Source: Polychytrium aggregatum
Taxonomy: Eukaryota > Chytridiomycota > Chytridiomycetes > Polychytriales
NCBI RefSeq assembly: GCF_025602895.1
Contig: NW_026516229.1
Coordinates: forward strand, 496,001 to 560,000
Length of the DNA: 64,000 nucleotides
Reading direction: 5' to 3'
Positions 54,360-64,000 of the stretch are shown here, piece by piece. Every line of letters starts with the position of its first letter. Position 1 is the stretch's first letter. The notes under the pieces were generated by a model that worked only from the letters and a program-made list of their open reading frames with translations, had not been told where the DNA came from and searched no databases. Made by a program: the position numbers and the translations under genes.

Positions 54360-56881
54360 TCAATTTTTCGATCCCGAGTTGCGTTGCACTTGTGCTTGGC
54401 AAAGGTCGATCAGTGTGTCCATTTCCGGAAGGTTGCGGTTGCGGCTGAGGAAGTCGTGGATATCTGCGAGTCCTCCATCCAAGAGTTCGGCCAGTGGTGC
54501 CCACGAGTCGTAAGATGGGTCGTATCCCTGCCAGCGGAGCAAGAACTCGTGTCGATATCCAGGAAGTCGACGTCGTCGGTTGATCCTGTGTCCAATGATC
54601 GCTTCGAACACTGATTCGTCGTTGTGGTTGGGTCCGGGTTCATCAAACACAAGTTGGTCGGTCGATGGTGTGTTGTAGGGGACGAGGGCGGAAGCGGGGA
54701 GTTCGGTTGTAAATCGGAGGGTCCTCGGGAGTCGAAGTCGATATCCAGTCGTTCCGATCTTCTCGATGATCTTGAAGGGTCCCAAGTACGGCATCCGCAT
54801 CTTGGAGGGTGTGACGTCGTCCGTGCTGAAGTGATACGCGGTCGTGTCGATCAGGACTTGGTCGCCAATGTCGTAGCTGATATCGCGTCGATGTCGGTTG
54901 GCGTAGTACAGGGCCCGGTCCTGGGCCTTGCCGATGTTGTCCGAGACCAAGTCCAGAGTCGCTTGCATCTCCTCGATCGACTGTGCTGCAGGGTTGGACT
55001 CGGCGATGATGTCGGTGTTGGCAGGAGTGCGAGGATGCTGACCGTGCATCAGGAAGAAGGGCGAATGTCCAGTCGAAGCTGAGCTGTGTGAGTTGAGCGC
55101 GAACTGGATGTATGGCACTTGATCGATCCAGCGGGAGCCGAGGGCCAGAGTCGAACAGCGGATGGCCTCGGCGACGGTTGCCACAAAGCGTTCGACTTGT
55201 CCGGCGGCCTCGTGGTGGTGGGCAAAGGCGATCCGGAGTTCGGTCTTGAGCAGAGTGTTAAGTCCTGTCCAGAAGGCCGACCGGAAGCGTGTGTCGTGAT
55301 CCGAGATGAAAGTGCCGGCGAGTCCAAAGTGCACAAAGACATCGCGGAAGTACTGGCGGGCGACGTCTTCGGCCGAGTCGGTCTTGTTGCCAGGAACCAG
55401 GACGACGTACTTGGTGAGGGAGTCGACAAAGATCGTGATCGAGTTGAAGGTGCGTCCCGAGAGTGAGTCCGTGACAGGCGGGAGTCCGAGGATGAAGTCG
55501 AGGGCGACAGTGTCCATCTTGCGGGTGGCCACAGGGATCCGGGAGAAGTGACCGTATGCTTGTTGTCGTCGGATCTTGGCTCGCTGGCAGATGTCGCAGT
55601 GCGAGACCCACTCGGCAATGTCCTTGGACATGGCGGGCCAGTAGTAGTGTGTCGAGATGGCCTTGTAGAGCGTGTTGGTGCCGGGGTGAGCTGCACAGAC
55701 AGAGTCGTGGTGGTCCTTGATGATCGAGATGCGGAGGTCCTTGCCGGGGATGCAGATGCGGGTCGAGTCGAAGTAGAGAATCCCGTGTCGAAGTGAGAAG
55801 CGGTGCAGCTGTGCCTTCATCCACGGCTTGAGTCCGTCGGTCGAGTTGTCGCGGAGGACCGAGATCAGTGCTGACAGGATCGGGTCGGAGCTGTACTGAG
55901 TGCGGATGGTGTCCAAGAGATCGTCGGGCGGGGGTCCGAGGTTGACAATCGCGTTGATGATCGAGACTTGGACGGCCTTGGAGATGGCTGTCGGTGTGCG
56001 CGAGAGCACGTCGGCGACCTTGTTCCACGAGCCGGGGATCCACTGGATCTCGAGGTCAAAGTCCAGCATCGTGTCGATGGCTCGCTGTTGGCGCTTGTTG
56101 AGGGTCTTGGAGTCGAGGATGTGCTTGAGCGCCTTCTGGTCGGTGTGGAGGAAGACTTTGCGGCCGACGAGGTAGTTCTTGAACTTGTCGAGGTGGCGGG
56201 TGATCGACAGCAGCTCGCCGTTGTAGGGCGAGTAGTTGAGTTCGGATCCGTGCAGTTTCTGCGAGTTGAAAGCGATGGGGCGCACCGTGCCGGATCCGTC
56301 CATGTCCTGCCCGATCCATCCACCAATCGATGCGCTTGACTCGGACCAGTCGGTGAAGAGGTGAATGTCCTTGTCCGGGTTGACCATGTGCAGCGACTGA
56401 GGCGAGAGCAACTTGAGCTGCTCGAAGGCGGCGATGGCGTTGTCGTCCCAGACGACGGACTTGGTCGAGTTGGCGGAGCGGGTGGTGATCAGAGTCGAGA
56501 GTGGACCGGCGAGGGCAGCGTAGCCAGGGACAAAGCTCATGATGGTGTTGGTCAAGCCGAGGAAGCTGCGGAGTTCGTGTTCGGTCGTTGGTCGCGGGTA
56601 GTTCTTGATGGCGTCGATGCGCGAGGGATGCACTTGGATGCGTCCTTCGCCGATGATGAAGCCGAGATAGGTGACGGTCGAGTTGAAGAACGAACACTTC
56701 TCGGGTCGGATCTTGAAGCCGTGTCGGTGGATCTTGTCGAGGACCAGTTCGATGTGGCGGATGTGCTGGTCCTCGTCCTCGGATGCGATCAGGATGTCGT
56801 CGATGTAGACGAACACAAAGTCGTCGATGAACTCGCGGAAGATGTCGTTCATCGCGGCTTGGAACACGGAGGGACTGTTGG
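54360..56881 (-). pseudogene. pol: Pol of element 2, 3' part (RT YIDD region to chromodomain)
   Basis: Open from the RT active-site region (VYIDDILIA) through RNase H, integrase and chromodomain to the stop. It is cut at GTTGG by the insertion of element 3. The upstream remainder is 62610-63902 on the same strand. Confidence 0.93.
56877..56881 (+). repeat. Target-site duplication GTTGG, left copy of element 3
   Basis: GTTGG precedes the 5' LTR of element 3 and recurs at 62610-62614. The uninterrupted site is seen in the pol of element 1. Confidence 0.95.
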
Positions 56882-57348
56882 TGTCACAGATCGCTCTGCC
56901 CGCCTAGCTGCACCGTCGCACTTGTGTCACTGTTTGCGTCGCACACTTTCCTTTTCCTTTGTCCTGTGACGCCTTTCCTTTTTCCTTGCTCTCATGTTGC
57001 ACACGCCGCTCTGTTTTCCCTGCATTTGTCATCGACCATGCATTAGTCAGACGCTGTGTCACCCGCATTTGTCAGCCACCGAGCATTTGTCAGACTTTCA
57101 CATGTTTCTCCGGTTAGCCGTTGCTGCCTGGCTGCTGTCCCGCCGCCTCCGCTGCTTCGCCCCCGCTGCGGCAGGCTTCGCCTCCGGGACCGCCAGACAG
57201 ATAAATAGCCCGCCTTCACCCGCTCATGTTTCTGGTCATCACCATTCGACCCCAGACACACTTGACTCTAGATCCTAGCCTCGCTAAGATCAATAAAACC
57301 CTTCTCTATCTTCTTCTTTTGACTTCCTCTTGATCCTGTGATCTGACA
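56882..57348 (+). repeat. 5' LTR of element 3
   Basis: 467 bp. Relative to the other LTRs it has an extra A near 57243 and a cluster of substitutions at about 57311-57337 (TTCTTC for TTTTTC; GACTTCC for GATCTCC). Confidence 0.93.
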
Positions 57349-58410
57349 TGGTAGCATCGGACGATCCCGCCGTCAATGCCTGTCCTCCAAGGCCCTTGAA
57401 CAACTCTCGCTCGAGGACCGCGCCCTGGTCCTCTCCGCCCTGACCGCCCAGCCGAATCTCCCCACGGTCCCTCCCGGTTTCAAGCGTCCCAAGATCCCGC
57501 TCCCCGACGCCTTCACTGGCGAGCGTAAGGCTGCTGTCGTTGACGAGTTTGTCTTCTCAATGACCGAGTACATTGCCTTCCACAGTCTCGATGACGCCAC
57601 CGCTGTCGCCACCGTCGCCATGAACCTCAAGGGCAAGGCCAAGACCTGGTGGCGCCTCTGGTCCCAGGGCAAGCAACTCGACAACCTGACCCCGGCCGCC
57701 GTCCTGTCCCTCGTCCGCGACACCTTCCTTCCGTCCACCTCGCTGCGCACCACCGAGGATGAGTTCGAAGCACTGCGCCACACCGGCTCCGTCGAGCAGT
57801 TCAACTCTCGCTTTCCGCGATCTCCTCCTCGAGCTGCCCCACTTCAGCAACAACCGCCAGAACCTGCAGCGCTACCTCACCAAGCTCAAGCACAGGGTGC
57901 GCATCGAAGTCGAATGGAAGCTTGACTCCAACACAGCCACCCTCGAAGATGCCATGGCCCTCGCCGAGCGATACGAGTCCATCATGGGTCAATCGCAACC
58001 CCTGATGCAGCAGCCCGCTCGCACTCAGTTCCGCGATCAACCCTTCCGCGAGCTCCAGTTCCAGCGACCTCCTCTCTTCCGCGCTCCACCTGGCCAGCCG
58101 CAGTTCCGCCCAATGGTCCGTCCTCCTCGTCCCGCCTTCCAGCCGACCCAGCCTCCCTGCACGTGACCCCAACGCCATGGACCTCGACAACGTCGACATG
58201 CGCCCGATCAAGAAGCTCACCGACCGCGAGAAGGAGTACCTCCGCCGTAACGGAGGCTGCTTCCGCTGCCGCAAGTTCGGCCACATCGCCTCGCAGTGTC
58301 CCTTGAACCAGCCCCGCATCAACGCCATCGTCGAGACCGCCGACCAGGCCACCTTCTACGAAGATCAGGGAAACGACGAGGCGGCAACCCCTGGATCCTA
58401 CGACCTCTGA
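57348..58410 (+). pseudogene. gag: Gag of element 3, frameshifted
   Basis: Colinear with the gag of element 1 and retaining the CCHC knuckle (58258-58299). It carries extra bases near 57383-57391 (two), 57811 and 58157, so no full-length frame exists in the sequence as given. Confidence 0.9.
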
Positions 58411-61400
58411 AGGACCCGGCGAGTTGCCGCCATCCGACTCCGACCCCCGACGCTGAACTATTGACTCTCGCCACCGGACCTCACCTGATCAACTCTCTCA
58501 TCGACGAACCCCACCGCATTGCCGCCAACCACGGCAAGGGACTGCTTGTGATCGACGCCACCCTCAACGGCTCCCCGATCACCGTCCTCATCGACCCTGG
58601 TGCGACCAACTCGCACATCTCCGAGACCCTCGCCTCGACCCTCGACCTTCGAACCAAGACCACCGCCAACGCCGTCACGATGCCCAACGGCAAGTCCTTC
58701 CCGTCCTCCGTCACCGATCCCGTCGACCTCACCATCCACGACTACCACGCCCGCATCAACCTCTTCACCGCGCCACTCACCTGGGACGTTCATCCTCGGC
58801 AAGAACTGGCTCGACCAGACCAACCCCGAGATCGACTGGCCCTCCAACCGAATCAAGTTCTCGATCGACGGGAAGCACCACACTTGGACGGCATCGCGAC
58901 CCGACATCCGGAATGCCACTCACGACCCTCGAACTCCGATCCCAGTACCACATGTCGACCCAGCAGATCAACGCACTCGCTTCGACTCCCGGCGCCGTGT
59001 ATGTTTGTACTCTGAGCAGTGACTTGAATACAGTTGCTGTTGAACCCTACGACCCCGTTGCCCAACTTGCCCGTGTCCTCGAACCACTGACCCCCGAACA
59101 CCGATCCATCATCGCAAAGTACCGCGATGCCTTCAACGAACTCAAGGAACTCCCGCCTCACCGACCCGGCATCGACATGAACATCCGACTCGACGACTCT
59201 GCCAAGCCAACCTGGTCGTCGCTCTACCAAATGTCGGCCGAAGAACTCGCTCGTCTCAAAGACGAACTCGACCGATTGCTCCGGAATCGGCCACATCCGC
59301 AAGTCCGTCTCGCCCTTCGGCGCACCGATCTTCTGGGTCAAGCAGGGCGACAAGTTCCGACTCGTCTTTGACTTCCGCGCCCTCAACAAGATCACCGTCA
59401 AGGACCGCACCGCGCTGCCCAACATGCGCGAGATCATCGACCGCCTGTCCAAGTGCCGTGTCTTCTCCAAGCTCGACTTGCAACGCGGATTCCACCAGAT
59501 CCGCATTGCCGACGCCGACACCCCCAAGACGGCCTTCAGGACCAAGTACGGCCACTTTGAGTGGCTTGTGATGCCCTTCGGCCTCGCCAACAGTCCCTCC
59601 GTGTTCCAAGCCGCGATGAACGACATCTTCCGCGAGTTACATCGACGACTTTGTGTTCGTCTACATCGACGACATCCTGATCGCATCCGAGGACGAGGAC
59701 CAGCACATCCGCCACATCGAACTGGTCCTCGACAAGATCCACCGACACGGCTTCAAGATCCGACCCGAGAAGTGTTCGTTCTTCAACTCGACCGTCACCT
59801 ATCTCGGCTTCATCATCGGCGAAGGACGCATCCAAGTGCATCCCTCGCGCATCGACGCCATCAAGAACTACCCGCGACCAACGACCGAACACGAACTCCG
59901 CAGCTTCCTCGGCTTGACCAACACCATCATGAGCTTTGTCCCTGGCTACGCTGCCCTCGCCGGTCCACTCTCGACTCTGATCACCACCCGCTCCGCCAAC
60001 TCGACCAAGTCCGTCGTCTGGGACGACAACGCCATCGCCGCCTTCGAGCAGCTCAAGTTGCTCTCGCCTCAGTCGCTGCACATGGTCAACCCGGACAAGG
60101 ACATTCACCTCTTCACCGACTGGTCCGAGTCAAGCGCATCGATTGGTGGATGGATCGGGCAGGACATGGACGGATCCGGCACGGTGCGCCCCATCGCTTT
60201 CAACTCGCAGAAACTGCACGGATCCGAACTCAACTACTCGCCCTACAACGGCGAGCTGCTGTCGATCACCCGCCACCTCGACAAGTTCAAGAACTACCTC
60301 GTCGGCCGCAAAGTCTTCCTCCACACCGACCAGAAGGCGCTCAAGCACATCCTCGACTCCAAGACCCTCAACAAGCGCCAACAGCGAGCCATCGACACGA
60401 TGCTGGACTTTGACCTCGAGATCCAGTGGATCCCCGGCTCGTGGAACAAGGTCGCCGACGTGCTCTCGCGCACACCGACAGCCATCTCCAAGGCCGTCCA
60501 AGTCTCGATCATCAACGCGATTGTCAACCTCGGACCCTCGCCCGACGATCTCTTGGACACCATCCGCACTCAGTACAGCTCCGACCCGATCCTGTCAGCA
60601 CTGATCTCGGTCCTCCGCGACAACTCGACCGACGGACTCAAGCCGTGGATGAAGGCACAGCTGCACCGCTTCTCACTTCGACACGGGATTCTCTACTTCG
60701 ACTCGACCCGCATCTGCATCCCCGGCAAGGACCTCCGCATCTCGATCATCAAGGACCACCACGACTCTGTCTGTGCAGCTCACCCCGGCACCAACACGCT
60801 CTACAAGGCCATCTCGACACACTACTACTGGCCCGCCATGTCCAAGGACATTGCCGAGTGGGTCTCGCACTGCGACATCTGCCAGCGAGCCAAGATCCGA
60901 CGACAACAAGCATACGGTCACTTCTCCCGGATCCCTGTGGCCACCCGCAAGATGGACACTGTCGCCCTCGACTTCATCCTCGGACTCCCGCCTGTCACGG
61001 ACTCACTCTCGGGACGCACCTTCAACTCGATCACGATCTTTGTCGACTCCCTCACCAAGTACGTCGTCCTGGTTCCTGGCAACAAGACCGACTCGGCCGA
61101 AGACGTCGCCCGCCAGTACTTCCGCGATGTCTTTGTGCACTTTGGACTCGCCGGCACTTTCATCTCGGATCACGACACACGCTTCCGGTCGGCCTTCTGG
61201 ACAGGACTTAACACTCTGCTCAAGACCGAACTCCGGATCGCCTTTGCCCACCACCACGAGGCCGCCGGACAAGTCGAACGCTTTGTGGCAACCGTCGCCG
61301 AGGCCATCCGCTGTTCGACTCTGGCCCTCGGCTCCCGCTGGATCGATCAAGTGCCATACATCCAGTTCGCGCTCAACTCACACAGCTCAGCTTCGACTGG

Positions 61401-62109
61401 ACATTCGCCCTTCTTCCTGATGCACGGTCAGCATCCTCGCACTCCTGCCAACACCGACATCATCGCCGAGTCCAACCCTGCAGCACAGTCGATCGAGGAG
61501 ATGCAAGCGACTCTGGACTTGGTCTCGGACAACATCGGCAAGGCCCAGGACCGGGCCCTGTACTACGCCAACCGACATCGACGCGATATCAGCTACGACA
61601 TTGGCGACCAAGTCCTGATCGACACGACCGCGTATCACTTCAGCACGGACGACGTCACACCCTCCAAGATGCGGATGCCGTACTTGGGACCCTTCAAGAT
61701 CATCGAGAAGATCGGAACGACTGGATATCGACTTCGACTCCCGAGGACCCTCCGATTTACAACCGAACTCCCCGCTTCCGCCCTCGTCCCCTACAACACA
61801 CCATCGACCGACCAACTTGTGTTTGATGAACCCGGACCCAACCACAACGACGAATCAGTGTTCGAAGCGATCATTGGACACAGGATCAACCGACGACGTC
61901 GACTTCCTGGATATCGACACGAGTTCTTGCTCCGCTGGCAGGGATACGACCCATCTTACGACTCGTGGGCACCACTGGCCGAACTCTTGGATGGAGGACT
62001 CGCAGATATCCACGACTTCCTCAGCCGCAACCGCAACCTTCCGGAAATGGACACACTGATCGACCTTTGCCAAGCACAAGTGCAACGCAACTCGGGATCG
62101 AAAAATTGA
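58296..62109 (+). pseudogene. pol: Pol of element 3, frameshifted in its first third
   Basis: Extra single bases near 58790, 58905, 59285 and 59638 break the protease and RT region. From 59653 to the stop at 62109 the frame is open for 818 codons (end of RT, RNase H, integrase, chromodomain). Confidence 0.9.
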
Positions 62110-62143
62110 TGGTTTGACTTGAGCACAATTTTTCTGGGGGGGA

Positions 62144-62609
62144 TGTCACAGATCGCTCTGCCCGCCTAGCTGCACCGTCGCACTTGTGTCACTGTTTGCG
62201 TCGCACACTTTCCTTTTCCTTTGTCCTGTGACGCCTTTCCTTTTTCCTTGCTCTCATGTTGCACACGCCGCTCTGTTTTCCCTGCATTTGTCATCGACCA
62301 TGCATTAGTCAGACGCTGTGTCACCCGCATTTGTCAGCCACCGAGCATTTGTCAGACTTTCACATGTTTCTCCGGTTAGCCGTTGCTGCCTGGCTGCTGT
62401 CCCGCCGCCTCCGCTGCTTCGCCCCCGCTGCGGCAGGCTTCGCCTCCGGGACCGCCAGACAGATAAATAGCCCGCCTTCACCCGCTCATGTTTCTGGTCA
62501 TCACCTTCGACCCCAGACACACTTGACTCTAGATCCTAGCCTCGCTAAGATCAATAAAACCCTTCTCTATCTTTTTCTTTTGATCTCCTCTTGATCCCGT
62601 GATCTGACA
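62144..62609 (+). repeat. 3' LTR of element 3
   Basis: 466 bp, matching the LTRs of elements 1 and 2, preceded by CTGGGGGGGA. Confidence 0.95.
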
Positions 62610-63902
62610 GTTGGCGAGGCCGAAGGGCATCACAAGCCACTCAAAGTGGCCGTACTTGGTCCTGAAGGCCGTCTTGGGGGTGTCGGCGTCGGCAATGCGG
62701 ATCTGGTGGAATCCGCGTTGCAAGTCGAGCTTGGAGAAGACACGGCACTTGGACAGGCGGTCGATGATCTCGCGCATGTTGGGCAGCGCGGTGCGGTCCT
62801 TGACGGTGATCTTGTTGAGGGCGCGGAAGTCAAAGACGAGTCGGAACTTGTCGCCCTGCTTGACCCAGAAGATCGGTGCGCCGAAGGGCGAGACGGACTT
62901 GCGGATGTGGCCGATCCGGAGCAATCGGTCGAGTTCGTCTTTGAGACGAGCGAGTTCTTCGGCCGACATTTGGTAGAGCGACGACCAGGTTGGCTTGGCA
63001 GAGTCGTCGAGTCGGATGTTCATGTCGATGCCGGGTCGGTGAGGCGGGAGTTCCTTGAGTTCGTTGAAGGCATCGCGGTACTTTGCGATGATGGATCGGT
63101 GTTCGGGGGTCAGTGGTTCGAGGACACGGGCAAGTTGGGCAACGGGGTCGTAGGGTTCAACAGCAACTGTATTCAAGTCACTGCTCAGAGTACAAACATA
63201 CACGGCGCCGGGAGTCGAAGCCAGTGCGTTGATCTGCTGGGTCGACATGTGGTACTGGGATCGGAGTTCGAGGGTCGTGAGTGGCATTCCGGTGTCGGGT
63301 CGCGATGCCGTCCAAGTGTGGTGCTTCCCGTCGATCGAGAACTTGATTCGGTTGGAGGGCCAGTCGATCTCGGGGTTGGTCTGGTCGAGCCAGTTCTTGC
63401 CGAGGATAACGTCCCAGGTGAGTGGCGCGGTGAAGAGGTTGATGCGGGCGTGGTAGTCGTGGATGGTGAGGTCGACGGGATCGGTGACGGAGGACGGGAA
63501 GGACTTGCCGTTGGGCATCGTGACGGCGTTGGCGGTGGTCTTGGTTCGAAGGTCGAGGGTCGAGGCGAGGGTCTCGGAGATGTGCGAGTTGGTCGCACCA
63601 GGGTCGATGAGGACGGTGATCGGGGAGCCGTTGAGGGTGGCGTCGATCACAAGCAGTCCCTTGCCGTGGTTGGCGGCAATGCGGTGGGGTTCGTCGATGA
63701 GAGAGTTGATCAGGTGAGGTCCGGTGGCGAGAGTCAATAGTTCAGCGTCGGGGGTCGGAGTCGGATGGCGGCAACTCGCCGGGTCCTTCAGAGGTCGTAG
63801 TATCCAGGGGTTGCCGCCTCGTCGTTTCCCTGATCTTCGTAGAAGGTGGCCTGGTCGGCGGTCTCGACGATGGCGTTGATGCGGGGCTGGTTCAAGGGAC
63901 AC
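62610..63902 (-). pseudogene. pol: Pol of element 2, 5' part (protease and N-terminal RT)
   Basis: Continues the pol of element 2 across the nested insertion: protease LIDPGATNSHIS and RT up to VMPFGLAN. The ORF formally runs on into the LTR of element 3, which adds unrelated residues after the junction. Confidence 0.93.
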
Positions 63903-64000
63903 TGCGAGGCGATGTGGCCGAACTTGCGGCAGCGGAAGCAGCCTCCGTTACGGCGGAGGTACTCCTTCTCGCGGTCGGTGAGCTTCTTGATCGGGCGCAT
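63788..64000 (-). CDS. gag: Gag of element 2, C-terminal end with CCHC knuckle (partial at window edge)
   Basis: 70 visible codons with CFRCRKFGHIASQC and the -1 slippery heptamer at 63824-63830. The rest lies beyond the window. Confidence 0.92.
   Translation of the reverse strand: MRPIKKLTDREKEYLRRNGGCFRCRKFGHIASQCPLNQPRINAIVETADQATFYEDQGNDEAATPGYYDL

Larger units (their letters stand above)
56882..62609 (+). mobile_element. Third Ty3/Gypsy chromovirus (element 3), nested in pol of element 2
   Basis: 5,728 bp, in opposite orientation to its host element. LTRs at 56882-57348 and 62144-62609; polypurine tract at 62134-62143; primer site from 57349; GTTGG target duplication. The 5' LTR differs from the 3' LTR by one inserted base and several substitutions near its end. 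The 5' 2.4 kb of internal sequence carries several single-base insertions, while the 3' 2.5 kb is open. Confidence 0.95.
53860..64000 (-). mobile_element. Second Ty3/Gypsy chromovirus (element 2), split by element 3 and cut by the window edge
   Basis: Same family and orientation as element 1. Its 3' LTR is 53860-54325. Internal sequence runs 54326-56881 and resumes at 62610 to beyond the window. It entered exon 2 of the CRD gene after CCGCC (53855-53859), its presumed target duplication; the partner copy and 5' LTR lie outside. Apart from element 3, no disabling change was seen in the visible parts. Confidence 0.93.

Noticed and set aside
47600-63000. CRISPR-like or phage-like repeat structure
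   Set aside because: The repeats are LTRs of one retrotransposon family, with target duplications, primer sites and polypurine tracts.

Overview
This window is nuclear DNA of an early-diverging, zoosporic fungus, most likely a chytrid. The genes are GC-rich and split by many short introns of roughly 50-250 bp. They include a WASP pair, an ABI-like SCAR-complex candidate, a YAK1-type kinase, a mitochondrial GatA and, most tellingly, a lebercilin (LCA5)-like ciliary protein, which only a flagellated fungus would be expected to keep. I joined exons by hand from GT-AG (once GC-AG) sites, reading-phase continuity and family conservation. For the genes described as closed, the phases agree across every junction.

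Layout. 1-1560 (-): start of a Venus-flytrap (class C GPCR-type) receptor that runs off the left edge. 2011-2787 (+): VOC-fold protein. 3053-5585 (+): mitochondrial Glu-tRNA(Gln) amidotransferase A subunit. 5755-6870 (-): poorly resolved small gene. 7082-11273 (-): ABI-like/SH3 actin regulator with five repeated helical motifs. 11778-15446 (-): coiled-coil protein. 15933-19697 (+): lebercilin-like protein. 19780-21092 (-): NAA40-type histone N-acetyltransferase. 21520-24370 (+): WASP-A. 24371-27332: gene-poor stretch rich in simple repeats. 27333-36155 (+): YAK1 kinase with a tail of about 1,500 residues. 37182-41834 (+): adenylation-carrier-reductase (A-T-R) gene carrying an in-frame TAG and a +1 shift. 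42470-45462 (+): WASP-B. 45893-45984 (-): intron-containing tRNA-Ile(UAU).

46989 to the right edge: a secreted protein with a Frizzled-like cysteine-rich domain has been hit by transposons. Element 1 (47600-53318, minus) is a full-length Ty3/Gypsy chromovirus with apparently identical 466-bp LTRs and a 5-bp target duplication. Element 2 (from 53860, minus) entered the next exon. Element 3 (56882-62609, plus) is nested inside the pol gene of element 2. All three are one family. Its gag start codon straddles the LTR/primer-site junction, and a classical -1 slippery heptamer lies in the gag-pol overlap.

How the genes fit together: ABI-like, WASP-A and WASP-B all act on Arp2/3-dependent actin assembly and lie within 38 kb. 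With the lebercilin-like gene between them, the segment holds genes for both amoeboid and flagellar motility of the zoospore. No CRISPR, rRNA or bacterial-type feature was seen. The most unusual points are the ABI-like gene built from frame-neutral phase-1 exons, the multiply disrupted CRD gene, the programmed frameshift site, and tandem repeats lying inside introns.
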